From assembly GCA_007131285.1 (NCBI GenBank), contig SLQV01000076.1, positions 1-42,381 on the forward strand: a stretch of 42,381 bases of DNA. Direction: 5' to 3'. The notes beneath the pieces are model-generated. The model was not told the origin of the DNA. It did not search any database and saw only the letters and a program-made list of their open reading frames with translations. This DNA comes from Myxococcales bacterium. GTDB lineage: Bacteria; Myxococcota_A; Polyangia; Polyangiales; SLQV01. A program made the translations under genes and the position numbers. Positions 33,524 through 41,963 of the stretch are shown here, in pieces. The number at the start of each line of letters is the position of its first letter. Positions within the stretch are counted from its first letter, which is position 1.

Positions 33524-34732
33524 TCAACCGAGCTGGTGCTGCTTTGCCGCGAGCTGAAGCCGCAACGCTTGCAAGCGAATGAACCCGCCTGCATCCGCTT
33601 GATTGTACAGAGAATCTGCTTCGAATGTAGCCAAATCTTCTTCGTAGAGGCTGAAGGGACTGCGGCGTCCGGTGACGCAAGCACTTCCCTTGTAAAGCTT
33701 GAGACGGACATCGCCTGTGACTCGGGCTTGGGTTTGGTCGACAAGGGCCTGTAGCGCGTGGCGTTCCGGTGCAAACCAGAAACCGCGGTAGACTGCTGTT
33801 GCGTACTCCGGGACGAGTTGATCCTTCAAACGCAGGACCTCCCGGTCAAGCGTAAGTGCTTCGAGGGCGCGGTGCGCTTGGTGCAAAATTGTGCCACCGG
33901 GGGTCTCGTAGACGCCGCGAGATTTCATGCCCACAAAACGGCTTTCGACGATGTCGATGCGCCCGATGCCGTGACGTGCGCCGAGGGTGTTGAGGCGTTC
34001 GAGCAGCAGATGTGGCGCTAACGCTTCCCCGTTGACCGCGACAGGATCCCCCTTCTCGTAGCCAATCACAATTTCCTCGGCTTCGTTTGGGGCCGCCTCC
34101 GGTGCGGTGGTCCACTGGAACATCGACTCGACGGGCCCAGCCCAGGGATCCTCGAGCACGCCACCCTCGTAGGAGATATGCAGCAAGTTCGCATCCATAG
34201 AATAGGGCTTCTCCGGGCTCACTTCGATGGGAATCTCGTGCTTTTTGCAGTAATTGATGCAATCGGTACGGCTCTTTAGGTCCCAGGTGCGCCAGGGTGC
34301 AATCACCTTGATGTGTGGGTCGATAGACGTTGCCGCGAGTTCGAAACGCACCTGATCGTTGCCCTTGCCGGTGGCGCCGTGGGCAATGGCATCGGCGCCC
34401 TCGGCAGCGGCAATGTCCATCATTGCCTTGGCGATGAGCGGTCGAGCGATAGACGTTCCAAGCAAGTAAGTTCCTTCGTAAATGGCCCCCGCTCGAAACA
34501 TCGGAAAGCAGTAGTCGCGAACGAACTCAGCCTTTAAATCCTTTACATAACAAAGCTTAGCGCCCACGTTCAGCGCTTTGGCTTCGACGCCGCTTAGGTC
34601 TTCGGGCTGGCCAACGTCCGCGCAGAAGGCAATGACCTCTGCTTGATACTGTGCTTTGAGCCAGTGCAGGATAACGGACGTGTCGAGACCCCCGCTGTAG
34701 GCGAGGACGATGCGCTTAGGCGATGTGCTCAT
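33524..34732 (-). CDS. argG: Argininosuccinate synthase
   Basis: A 402-residue cytoplasmic enzyme joining citrulline and aspartate with ATP in arginine synthesis. The nucleotide-binding [15 protein letters not shown] opens the protein; [35 protein letters not shown] and [11 protein letters not shown] are family stretches. I start at the ATG 34732 (MSTSPKR) rather than 34762. It is a single gene between corC-like and a Cys-rich lipoprotein; no argH is in the window. Confidence 0.97.
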   Translation of the reverse strand: MSTSPKRIVLAYSGGLDTSVILHWLKAQYQAEVIAFCADVGQPEDLSGVEAKALNVGAKLCYVKDLKAEFVRDYCFPMFRAGAIYEGTYLLGTSIARPLIAKAMMDIAAAEGADAIAHGATGKGNDQVRFELAATSIDPHIKVIAPWRTWDLKSRTDCINYCKKHEIPIEVSPEKPYSMDANLLHISYEGGVLEDPWAGPVESMFQWTTAPEAAPNEAEEIVIGYEKGDPVAVNGEALAPHLLLERLNTLGARHGIGRIDIVESRFVGMKSRGVYETPGGTILHQAHRALEALTLDREVLRLKDQLVPEYATAVYRGFWFAPERHALQALVDQTQARVTGDVRLKLYKGSACVTGRRSPFSLYEEDLATFEADSLYNQADAGGFIRLQALRLQLAAKQHQLG

Positions 34733-34811
34733 GAAGGCCAATCCATGCCGCGGCTCTCGCACAAGTCAAGCGAGCCACAAAACCGGCGTGTCTTGCTGCC
34801 GGGGAGCTCCG

Positions 34812-35288
34812 TTAGTTGGTTTCGTTGAGGGCGGCGCAGAAACGTTTGTCCTGGTCTTCGGGGTCGACAAACCGAGCGATGGGGTTGCCCAGGCTGTCGG
34901 TGAGCAGTTCCGGTCGCAGGCAGCCGTAGTTGTCTCGGCAATCGTTGCTATCCGAACAGCGTCGCATGCAGAAGCGTTCGGTGAGGCGTGCAGGCTCGAA
35001 GCGAAACTCGACGCATTCGGCTTCTTTTGGACAGGTTCCGACGTCGCAAAAGTCGATGGTACAGTAGCCGTTGGGCTGGGTCGTATCGCAGAAGCGCTCG
35101 CCGCCAAAGGAGCAGTCGGTCGCAACACGACAATCATCTCCGATGCGCGGCGGGCAGCCTGCCAGAAGTGGCGCAAGCGCAAGCAACACGACAGCGAGGT
35201 AGTAGGTCCGCCATCGGCATCCAGGGCGATATCGGCCTAGGTGGCGGTGGGGCGAATCCGAGCACATGCCTTGTGGGTCGCCAACCAT
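34812..35288 (-). CDS. Cys-rich lipoprotein, function unknown
   Basis: About 158 residues from the ATG 35288 (GCAGG upstream). A basic stretch leads to the core YLAVVLLALAPLLAGC with lipobox LAGC, then a mature part with about a dozen Cys in short spacings (DDCRVATDC, FCDTTQPNGYC, FCDVGTCPKEAEC, FCMRRCSDSNDC), suggesting disulfide-linked small domains. Proteins of this look are frequent in myxobacteria and relatives (my general knowledge). An upstream GTG at 35360 is less likely. It is divergent from the PP2C gene (95 bp). Confidence 0.75.
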   Translation of the reverse strand: MVGDPQGMCSDSPHRHLGRYRPGCRWRTYYLAVVLLALAPLLAGCPPRIGDDCRVATDCSFGGERFCDTTQPNGYCTIDFCDVGTCPKEAECVEFRFEPARLTERFCMRRCSDSNDCRDNYGCLRPELLTDSLGNPIARFVDPEDQDKRFCAALNETN

Positions 35289-35383
35289 GATGCCTGCGGG
35301 GCTCGAAGCTTGACATGAGGCGCTAAGCGTATGATTCTCCGAATCTGCCGAGTTAGTCACCGCCTAGCTCTGGCCTGAAGCCT

Positions 35384-36169
35384 ATGCTCTTGCAATACGC
35401 GGGTCGAACGGACGTTGGCCAGAAGCGATCCGTGAATGAAGACGCTTTCTGCGCGGTGGATGCCTACGGTCTTTACGTGGTCGCCGATGGCATGGGCGGT
35501 CACCGGGCAGGAGATATCGCAAGTAAGCTGGCGACCGAGTCCATTCGCGATTTTTTCGAAGCGACATCCAGGGAAGATGCGACCTGGCCCTTCGATTTCG
35601 ACCCTAATCTTAGTGTCTCGCAAAACCGCCTGATGGGCGCCATCAAGCTCGCCAACCGGCGTATTTTTGATGCATCTACTCAGCGTAAAGAAGCGCAAGG
35701 CATGGGCACTACGGTTGTAGGCGCACTTTTCTCGCCTATTGAGGGCCGGATGTACATTGCCCACGTAGGCGACAGCCGGGCGTACCGCATACGCGAAGGA
35801 GCAATTGAAGCTCTTACGCGCGACCATTCGCTGGTGAACGATTACCTGCTGCTCATGCCGCCGTTGTCCGAGAGCCAGCGTCGCGAGTTGCCCCAGAATG
35901 TGATCACCCGCGCGCTCGGCATGCAGGAGAGCGTTGTGGTTGATATGTGCGACGATCACTCGAAAGCTGGTGACCTGTACGTGCTTTGCACCGACGGCTT
36001 GACGAATATGCTAAGCGACGAAGCCGTTTTGTGTATCGCCAAACGTCATCCGAATGACCTCGACGCGCTAGCGACAGCGCTCATTGATGAGGCCAATCGT
36101 GAAGGCGGCGACGACAATATTACGGTGGTGCTCTGCCGTTGCATCGACGAAGACGCTAGCCAAGCCTAG
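35384..36169 (+). CDS. PP2C-family Ser/Thr protein phosphatase
   Basis: A 261-residue PppL/PrpC-like phosphatase. All metal-site motifs are present: DVGQKRSVNEDAF (D20), VVADGMGGHRAG (D35), GMGTTVVGALF, AHVGDSRAYRI, CTDGLTNML and GGDDNITVV. It removes phosphate from Ser/Thr residues, probably opposing kinases such as the PknB-type kinase at 4.7-6.2 kb; direct partnership is inference. It is followed 60 bp later by the DUF2505 gene. Confidence 0.95.
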   Translation: MLLQYAGRTDVGQKRSVNEDAFCAVDAYGLYVVADGMGGHRAGDIASKLATESIRDFFEATSREDATWPFDFDPNLSVSQNRLMGAIKLANRRIFDASTQRKEAQGMGTTVVGALFSPIEGRMYIAHVGDSRAYRIREGAIEALTRDHSLVNDYLLLMPPLSESQRRELPQNVITRALGMQESVVVDMCDDHSKAGDLYVLCTDGLTNMLSDEAVLCIAKRHPNDLDALATALIDEANREGGDDNITVVLCRCIDEDASQA

Positions 36170-36229
36170 GCGAGCGAGTGCGAAAAGACGTCGCGGTGTG
36201 CTACGCCTTAATTCGAAAAAGGGGGCATT

Positions 36230-36733
36230 ATGGGAAATTTCAAAGTCGATCACCGTTTTCCAATCAGCGCTGAGGCCTATTGGGACACGCTCTTTTTTGA
36301 CGAGCCATTTAACAAAAAGTTCTATCTCGAAGAGCTCGGCTTTGACCGGTACGAGATCAGCGACGAGGTTACTGAGGCAGATGGTTCGCGCAGCCGAACC
36401 ATCAAGAGTCAGCCCAAGAGTGATATGCCGGCCGCGGTAAAGAAGATTATCGGAGATGAGCTCGTGTATCTTGAGCGTGGCCGCTTTGATGCCAAGACGA
36501 AGCGATATCGCTTCGATATCGAGGTGCCTAAGTTCAAGGACAAGGTGCGGATCAAGGGTGATTTTTGGGTAGAGCCCGACGGCGCTGATGCCTGTCGTCG
36601 GTTGTGCGAAATGTCAGTCCAAGTCAAAATGTTTGGCGTGGGCGGGTTGGTCGAAGGCTTCATCGAGCGGCAGACCAGCGAAAGCTACGACAAAGCTGCC
36701 GAATACACCCTGCGTACCCTTGCGCAACGATAG
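36230..36733 (+). CDS. DUF2505-like (SRPBCC fold) protein
   Basis: A 167-residue cytoplasmic protein with the opening FKVDHRFPISAEAYWDTLFF, RYEISDEVTEADGSRSRTI and a C-terminal helix, resembling DUF2505/START-like helix-grip proteins that bind hydrophobic ligands. AGGGGG precedes the ATG. It probably shares an mRNA with the phosphatase. The ligand is unknown. A 9-bp perfect inverted repeat lies at 36380-36403. Confidence 0.75.
   Translation: MGNFKVDHRFPISAEAYWDTLFFDEPFNKKFYLEELGFDRYEISDEVTEADGSRSRTIKSQPKSDMPAAVKKIIGDELVYLERGRFDAKTKRYRFDIEVPKFKDKVRIKGDFWVEPDGADACRRLCEMSVQVKMFGVGGLVEGFIERQTSESYDKAAEYTLRTLAQR
36380..36403. repeat. Intragenic perfect hairpin, 9-bp arms
   Basis: GATGGTTCG (36380-36388) and CGAACCATC (36395-36403) pair around a 6-nt loop inside the DUF2505 gene. 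Confidence 0.65.
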
Positions 36734-36807
36734 ATCCCCGGTGAGGTCCAGGGATTGGACCGTTTGGGAACCCGTAGGGCGGGTCAAGGATGGCGCGCGC
36801 GGTTGCG

Positions 36808-38694
36808 CTAGCGGCCCGCAGGAGCGGCGGGTTTGCGGGGGTCGGTCACGGCGACAAGCTGGGTCTCCCCGCGTTGGTGCACCACACGAACGAGCTGTAC
36901 GGCGGCCGCGTAGTTGATCGGATCGATGCGATGGCCGCGAGCAACAAGCGATGCTTCGACGTCCGGAGACAGAGGCTGCAATAGCTCGGTGCGCACGAGG
37001 TCATCTCCAGGACCTTGGTGATGGATGCGGGCCGCACTCACTGCCAGACGCGGGTCAACGCCGCCCACAAGCGTCTTCAACGCAACCTGCGCAACAGCGG
37101 AAACAATACGTGTGCCGCCAGACGAGGCGCCGATGCACAGCGCGAGCCCTTGGGCATCAAAGACGAGGGTAGGCGCCAGCGTAGAAAGCGGCCGCTGGCC
37201 TGGCCGAGGTAGATTGTCGATTTGAGCAGGTTCGGCAGCGCGTTTGGCAGCTGCTTGCTGAGCCGATAGCTGCGCCCCGCCCGGTTGCTGCTTACGTGGC
37301 TGCACGCTGGGTGAAAGGCCTTCCGCGTTGTTCGATGTGTTGGCTCCGGTCTCGGTCTGCCTCTGGGCTTGTGTCGGTACCGAGAAATCATCCATTTCGT
37401 TGTTAAGGAGGACACCGCGGGCGCCGATACGAGCGCCGAAGGGCAGATTGACGGTACTGGTCATCGCCACCGCATTGCCCTGACTATCCACAACGCACAC
37501 ATTGGCGGTACCATCTCCTTCGGGCGTGCGGGCGAGGGGATCGCGGTAGCCGACAATCGGTGCGGCGTAGTCCGCACTGCTTTGGGCCAGGAGCGGGTGA
37601 AAGCGTGCAGCGCGAAACGCTGTGCGACGCGGGCTGAGTAGTTGGTCGATGGGCACGTTGACGAAATCAGGATCGCCGATAAAGCGCTGCCGGTCCCAGA
37701 ATGGCCCTTTGAAGGCTTCGATAAAGCCGTGAACCAAGACGTCGTCGCGCACGGGCTGCCCCGGGTTCAGCCAGTGCTCCAGCAGGCCGATCGTTTGCAG
37801 TAGAATCACGCCGCCAGCACTCGGTGGAGGGGCTGACACCCAACGGTAGTTGAAATGCGCCGATTGTACCGGTGGACGCACCCTAGCGGCATAGCCGCGA
37901 AAGTCCGCAAGGGTCACCTTGCCGCCAGCGGCATTGATGCGGCGCAGCAGCGCCTTGGCGATAGGCCCGCGGTAGAAGTCACGGTCGGCACGGGCGGCGA
38001 AACGCCGGAGCGTTTCTGCAAGTTCGAGCCGCCGCAATTTCGCACCGCTCACAAGCGCCGTCGCGCCGTCGGGAAACCACTGCGCGCTGTCTTCGTCGCG
38101 GGTGAGCTGCGGGCCAAAAATCTCGCTGAGCATGGCGAGATGGTCCGAGACAATGAAGCCGTCCTCCGCAAGGTGCAGGGCGGGTGCGGTCACGATGCCG
38201 CGGTCGAGGCGACCGAACCGCGTGTGCACCAAAGCAAGGCCCGCGGGTTCACCCGGTATGGCGACGGCCTTGCCACCGTATTCGGAGGCGGCGCTGAGCG
38301 GCCCCAGATCAGCGGCATGCGGTGCATTGACGAACATCTCCGGATAGGCGCTAGCTGGCGCTGTCTCGCGAAAATCAATCGCGGCTACCTGGCCGGACTT
38401 CGCATCGTAGACTAGGGCGTAGCCACCACCTCCGAGACCGCTTGATGCTGGATGCACTACGCCCAGGGCAAGCATCGCTGCGACGGCAGCATCGGCAGCG
38501 TTGCCGCCTAAAGCCAGCATGGCAGCCCCGGCAGCTGCGCCGTCGCTGTGATCCGCCGCGACGGCGTAATGGTCGAAGACAGCACTCGGTGCGTATTGGG
38601 CTTCCACTGCGTTTCCGCCGATGTAGAAGCTCGCGCCCTGGTGAAGGCCGAGGGCCAATGCTACCTGAGCGCCTATGCGTATCCTCTTCATCAT
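36808..38694 (-). CDS. ggt: Gamma-glutamyltransferase
   Basis: A periplasmic Ntn-hydrolase that cleaves the gamma-glutamyl bond of glutathione and is self-processed at a Thr. From the ATG 38694 the protein (628 residues) starts with a basic, weakly hydrophobic export signal (KRIRIGAQVALALG). Family stretches: GGNAADAAVAAMLALGVVHPASSGLGGGG, GEPAGLALVHTRFG, and the nucleophile segment GDGTANVCVVDSQGNAVAMTSTVN with Thr. The second half has a Gln/Pro/Ala-rich insertion of about 55 residues (PTQAQRQTETGANTSNN onward) just before the conserved RPLSTLAPTLVF. Its 5' end overlaps gshB head-to-head by 20 bp. Confidence 0.92.
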   Translation of the reverse strand: MMKRIRIGAQVALALGLHQGASFYIGGNAVEAQYAPSAVFDHYAVAADHSDGAAAGAAMLALGGNAADAAVAAMLALGVVHPASSGLGGGGYALVYDAKSGQVAAIDFRETAPASAYPEMFVNAPHAADLGPLSAASEYGGKAVAIPGEPAGLALVHTRFGRLDRGIVTAPALHLAEDGFIVSDHLAMLSEIFGPQLTRDEDSAQWFPDGATALVSGAKLRRLELAETLRRFAARADRDFYRGPIAKALLRRINAAGGKVTLADFRGYAARVRPPVQSAHFNYRWVSAPPPSAGGVILLQTIGLLEHWLNPGQPVRDDVLVHGFIEAFKGPFWDRQRFIGDPDFVNVPIDQLLSPRRTAFRAARFHPLLAQSSADYAAPIVGYRDPLARTPEGDGTANVCVVDSQGNAVAMTSTVNLPFGARIGARGVLLNNEMDDFSVPTQAQRQTETGANTSNNAEGLSPSVQPRKQQPGGAQLSAQQAAAKRAAEPAQIDNLPRPGQRPLSTLAPTLVFDAQGLALCIGASSGGTRIVSAVAQVALKTLVGGVDPRLAVSAARIHHQGPGDDLVRTELLQPLSPDVEASLVARGHRIDPINYAAAVQLVRVVHQRGETQLVAVTDPRKPAAPAGR

Positions 38695-39670
38695 GGACCC
38701 GGTCTCTCGGATTGCGGTGGCTGAGGATACCACCTACGGGCTGGTGCGCGAGGTCCAAGCACAAAAAGGCGAGGCCTGGCACGCTCTCGCTTCGGGGGTG
38801 CGTTTGGTGAGCCGTCCCGATGAGCCCGCGCGTCTCGAGCTGACCTGCGCGAAAATCCTACCCCCTGCGGCGCGGTCACACGCCAATCCCTTGGCAAGTA
38901 CGTCACCGGTTTCAGGATATCCATCTCACCCGCCGCTAGTTCTGGGCGAGCCGCAAACCAAATTGGCCAGCGCGTTCGACCTCATTTGGGTGCGCAAAGA
39001 TCCGCCCTTTGATGCGGGCTATCTATGGCTAACGCTGCTGCTTGAACACGCGCGGCCCCACGTGCGCATCGTGAATGACCCTCGCGGCCTGCGCGAAGCG
39101 AACGAGAAGCTCTACACGTGTCACTTCTCGCACCTGATGCCAGAAACTGCCGTTTGCGCGGCGCGTTCAGATATCGAGGCGTTCGTGCGCGACGTCGGCG
39201 GACAAGCGGTGCTTAAGCCCATCGATGGCTACGCGGGCGGCGGCATCTTCCTGTTGCGCGAGGGTGACCCCAACTTCGGATCGATTGTCGATAGCCAGAC
39301 CCGTGACGGCGTCCTTTCCGTGATGTTGCAACGGTTCTTGCCGGAGGTGGTGCGTGGCGATAAGCGCATTCTCTTGGTTGCCGGTGAGCCCATCGGCGCC
39401 ATCTGGCGTGTGCCCCAAGGCGGCGATGTGCGCTCGAATATCCACGTCGGCGGCCGCGTCGCGCTCGCCGATCTCGACGATGACGACGCGCGAATTTGCC
39501 GTGACCTCGGTCCGCGCCTTGAGGCAGACGGCCTCGTGTTTGTGGGCCTCGACGTCATCGGCGGCAAACTCACCGAGGTCAACGTCACCTCCCCCACAGG
39601 CCTGCGTCAAATGGCCGACCTCACCGGCCACAACCTAGCCGCCCGCACCCTATCCCTCCTCGGCCTCTAG
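38675..39670 (+). CDS. gshB: Glutathione synthetase
   Basis: A 331-residue ATP-grasp ligase adding glycine to gamma-glutamylcysteine. MRILFIMDPVSRIAVAEDTTYGLV, WVRKDPPFDAGYLW, NDPRGLREANEKLY and the ATP-grasp segment KPIDGYAGGGIFLL and FVGLDVIGGKLTEVNVTSPTGLRQM match bacterial GshB closely. The start at 38675 lies inside the first codons of the divergent ggt gene. gshA is not in the window. Confidence 0.97.
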   Translation: MRILFIMDPVSRIAVAEDTTYGLVREVQAQKGEAWHALASGVRLVSRPDEPARLELTCAKILPPAARSHANPLASTSPVSGYPSHPPLVLGEPQTKLASAFDLIWVRKDPPFDAGYLWLTLLLEHARPHVRIVNDPRGLREANEKLYTCHFSHLMPETAVCAARSDIEAFVRDVGGQAVLKPIDGYAGGGIFLLREGDPNFGSIVDSQTRDGVLSVMLQRFLPEVVRGDKRILLVAGEPIGAIWRVPQGGDVRSNIHVGGRVALADLDDDDARICRDLGPRLEADGLVFVGLDVIGGKLTEVNVTSPTGLRQMADLTGHNLAARTLSLLGL

Positions 39671-39739
39671 CTGTTTTTCGCATGGGTCCGTTGTTGCTGG
39701 TGCCTTTAGCGATTCAGGGCGAGCTCTGGTAGGTTCGCT

Positions 39740-40057
39740 CTAGTCAGCACCTTTGGGTCGCGTGTTGTGAAGAAGTTGCCTTGACGTCGATGGATCGACC
39801 ATATCGACGTGGCTACCAGAGTCGGCAGTACCGGTATCGCTTGCGCTGCCGTCGGGGCTACCCTCCGGCGCGGTTGAAGTGCCGGCGAGGTGGGAGAGGG
39901 CGGCGTTGAGACGTTCGCCACTGGCTTGGCCTTCGGGGTCCGCCATCAGGTACCAGGCCAAGGCAGTGAAGCAGGCGAGCATAAGGAGCAGCGCCTTCAG
40001 TTTTTGACGTTCGATACGGTCCAGAACTGCCTCACTTCCCGATGGTCTTCGGCGCAC
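39740..40057 (-). CDS. Possible small single-pass membrane protein
   Basis: About 105 residues with one hydrophobic segment (KLKALLLMLACFTALAWYLMA) after a basic N-terminus and a Ser/Gly/Asp-rich tail. The GTG at 40057 is used; an upstream GTG at 40096 is possible. No ribosome site is clear. It looks plausible as an anchored protein but has no known family. Confidence 0.45.
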   Translation of the reverse strand: MRRRPSGSEAVLDRIERQKLKALLLMLACFTALAWYLMADPEGQASGERLNAALSHLAGTSTAPEGSPDGSASDTGTADSGSHVDMVDPSTSRQLLHNTRPKGAD

Positions 40058-40261
40058 GCGTTGTGGCCTAGCGCAAGGCCCGACCCGTCGGCACACGGTC
40101 CCTCACAGCAAGCGAGACACGGCCAAGGAGTACCCTATCTGGGTCGGCTCAAGCGAGCCTTGACCGTTTAGGCTATTGCCTTGCTCGCCGCACGTCGAGT
40201 CAGCTCAGGCGGGCATGGGGTGTGGATGCTCGGGGCGCGACTGCTAGGCTGCCGCCTCGAT

Positions 40262-40762
40262 ATGGTGAGTGAGCAAGCGACCGGGGCGGGTGACGGGGCG
40301 GTGCGGGGTGCGCCCTTGGCGGTCACGGCGGAGCTAGTGTTTCCGTCGCTGGCGAATCACCACGGCACGCTCTTTGGAGGTGCGGCACTCGCGCTGATGG
40401 ACCGGGCGGCGTTTATCGCGGCATCGCGTGTGTTGCGACGGGTGGCGGTGACGGCGGGTGCGCGCGAGGTGCGCTTCCAACGACCCGTGCCCGTCGGCTC
40501 GATTGCGGAGGCTCAGGCGGGGCTGCTCGCAGTCGATGGGCGCAAAGTGCGCATCTGGGTTGAGCTTTATCTTGAAGCCCTGCCCAGTTGTGAGCGAGCG
40601 CTGGCGGCGACCGGTGAGTTCATCTGCGTGGCGGTCGACGCGTTCGAAGCGACGGACGACAGTGCGGAGGGCCCTGCTATGGCCGCGGCGCCGGACGCGG
40701 CTCAGTCAGCGGCAGCGGCACCTCCGGCGGTGCCCCAGCCTATGCAGGACGACGAAACATGA
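40262..40762 (+). CDS. Acyl-CoA thioesterase, hotdog fold (YciA-like)
   Basis: About 166 residues from the ATG 40262. The hotdog signature NHHGTLFGGAALALMDRAAFIAASR (residues 32-56) and VRFQRPVPVGSIAEAQAG match the YciA/BFIT group, which hydrolyses acyl-CoA. The C-terminal 35 residues are Ala/Pro-rich. Longer starts upstream (to 40181) are possible. Its stop overlaps the hisIE start (ATGA), so the two are translated together, an odd pairing with no obvious metabolic link. Confidence 0.82.
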   Translation: MVSEQATGAGDGAVRGAPLAVTAELVFPSLANHHGTLFGGAALALMDRAAFIAASRVLRRVAVTAGAREVRFQRPVPVGSIAEAQAGLLAVDGRKVRIWVELYLEALPSCERALAATGEFICVAVDAFEATDDSAEGPAMAAAPDAAQSAAAAPPAVPQPMQDDET

Positions 40763-41505
40763 CGACATCCGAGACGGAGACCCAAGGCCACCTCGCTGAG
40801 CCCAAGCTCGCGCGCCCGCTCGTCGGGGCGCAAGATGCCGCGCTGCGGCAGCGTCTCGATGGGCTGAAATGGGGTGCGGACGGGCTCATAGTGGCCATCG
40901 CACAGAGTGCCGGCGGTGGGGAGATTCGCATGGTCGCCTACGCGAACCGGGAGGCGCTCGAGGCAACCTTGCGTACGGGCGTGGCCCATTTCTACTCGCG
41001 GTCGCGGCAGAAGCTGTGGCGCAAGGGCGAGGAGAGCGGCAACGAACTGCTCGCGCGACAAGTTGCCACCGATTGCGATGGGGATGCGCTGCTGTACATG
41101 GTCGATGCGCAGGGGCCTTCCTGCCATACGGGGGCGGCGACGTGCTTCTTCACGCAGGTCGCGCCAACCACGCTTGAGCCGTGGCCCCTGTTGCCGCGCC
41201 TCATGCGCTACATGGCCCAGCGGGCGTCGGGCGGGGCTGCTGCAAGCTACACCCACAAGCTGTTGCAGGCGGGGCCTGCCAAGGTAGCGGGCAAAATTCG
41301 CGAAGAAGGCGGAGAACTTGCCGACGCGGTGTCAGGCGAGAGCGATGCGCGGGTGGTGTCCGAGAGCGCGGACGTTATCTACCATCTACTCGCGGGGCTC
41401 TTGGCCCGGGGCATTCCCCTTGAGGCGGTGTTCGGCGAGCTCAATCGCCGCTTTGGTATGTCCGGGCTCGAAGAGAAGGCGTCCCGCGGGACGCCTTCAA
41501 AGTGA
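40759..41505 (+). CDS. hisIE: Bifunctional phosphoribosyl-AMP cyclohydrolase / phosphoribosyl-ATP pyrophosphatase
   Basis: A 248-residue fusion covering the second and third steps of histidine synthesis. HisI part (about 30-140): VAYANREALEATLRTGVAHFYSRSRQKLWRKGEESGN and TDCDGDALLYMVDAQGPSCHTG with the zinc Cys and His. HisE part (about 150-240): SYTHKLLQAGPAKVAGKIREEGGELADA and ESADVIYHLLAGLLARG. Order (HisI then HisE) matches the E. coli HisI fusion. No other his gene is in the window. A perfect palindrome covers the last codons (41475-41498). Confidence 0.93.
   Translation: MTTSETETQGHLAEPKLARPLVGAQDAALRQRLDGLKWGADGLIVAIAQSAGGGEIRMVAYANREALEATLRTGVAHFYSRSRQKLWRKGEESGNELLARQVATDCDGDALLYMVDAQGPSCHTGAATCFFTQVAPTTLEPWPLLPRLMRYMAQRASGGAAASYTHKLLQAGPAKVAGKIREEGGELADAVSGESDARVVSESADVIYHLLAGLLARGIPLEAVFGELNRRFGMSGLEEKASRGTPSK
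41475..41498. repeat. 24-bp perfect palindrome at the hisIE 3' end
   Basis: GAAGGCGTCCCG (41475-41486) is followed directly by its exact reverse complement (41487-41498), seven bases before the end of the stop codon. As RNA it would form a strong stem. There is no T run, so any terminator role would be non-canonical. Confidence 0.7.
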
Positions 41506-41963
41506 CAGGGCCTGCCCGCGCTACTCACGCGTGAACCGTGCACGCCGCGACAAAATTTCAGTAGGCGGGTTCGGCGGCGCAACCGTAGCGAGCCATTCGG
41601 CACACAGAGGCTTCGGGGAGAGCGCCTGGTTGATGCGGGTCCTCGACCTGCGCACCCCGTGTCTATTCGAGCCTTTGCCTTACGCGGTCGGGTCGTACGC
41701 CGCCGCCAAGCTTTCGGGGGGACGGAACGGGCACTTTGCACTAGGGTCCGGGGGCGGTGATTTTGGGGCGGTGGTCTAGCCTCGCTGGAGACGGGCCACG
41801 GTTCGGGGCGTACCGCGATGGACGACGCCTACACGGTGGTTTGCCGCGCCGCGGCAAACCCTGCTCGGGCCACACACTCTGCGGGTTCGCGGCGGTGCTG
41901 CGGCAAAGCAGGTCTGAATCACCGAACATCTACGGAACATTAGCGATGACGGAGAGCGGAATA
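41506..41963. other. Gene-free stretch with one strong hairpin
   Basis: About 460 bp between hisIE and the SDR gene. Its only clear structure is a hairpin at 41838-41860 (GGTTTGCCGC, loop GCC, GCGGCAAACC) without a T run. Frames on either strand look like chance openings in GC-rich DNA. Confidence 0.5.

Noticed and set aside
35357-35959. Minus-strand frame of 200 codons
   Set aside because: Antisense to the PP2C phosphatase, which has all motifs.
40702-41256. Minus-strand frame of 184 codons
   Set aside because: Antisense to hisIE; no recognisable domain.
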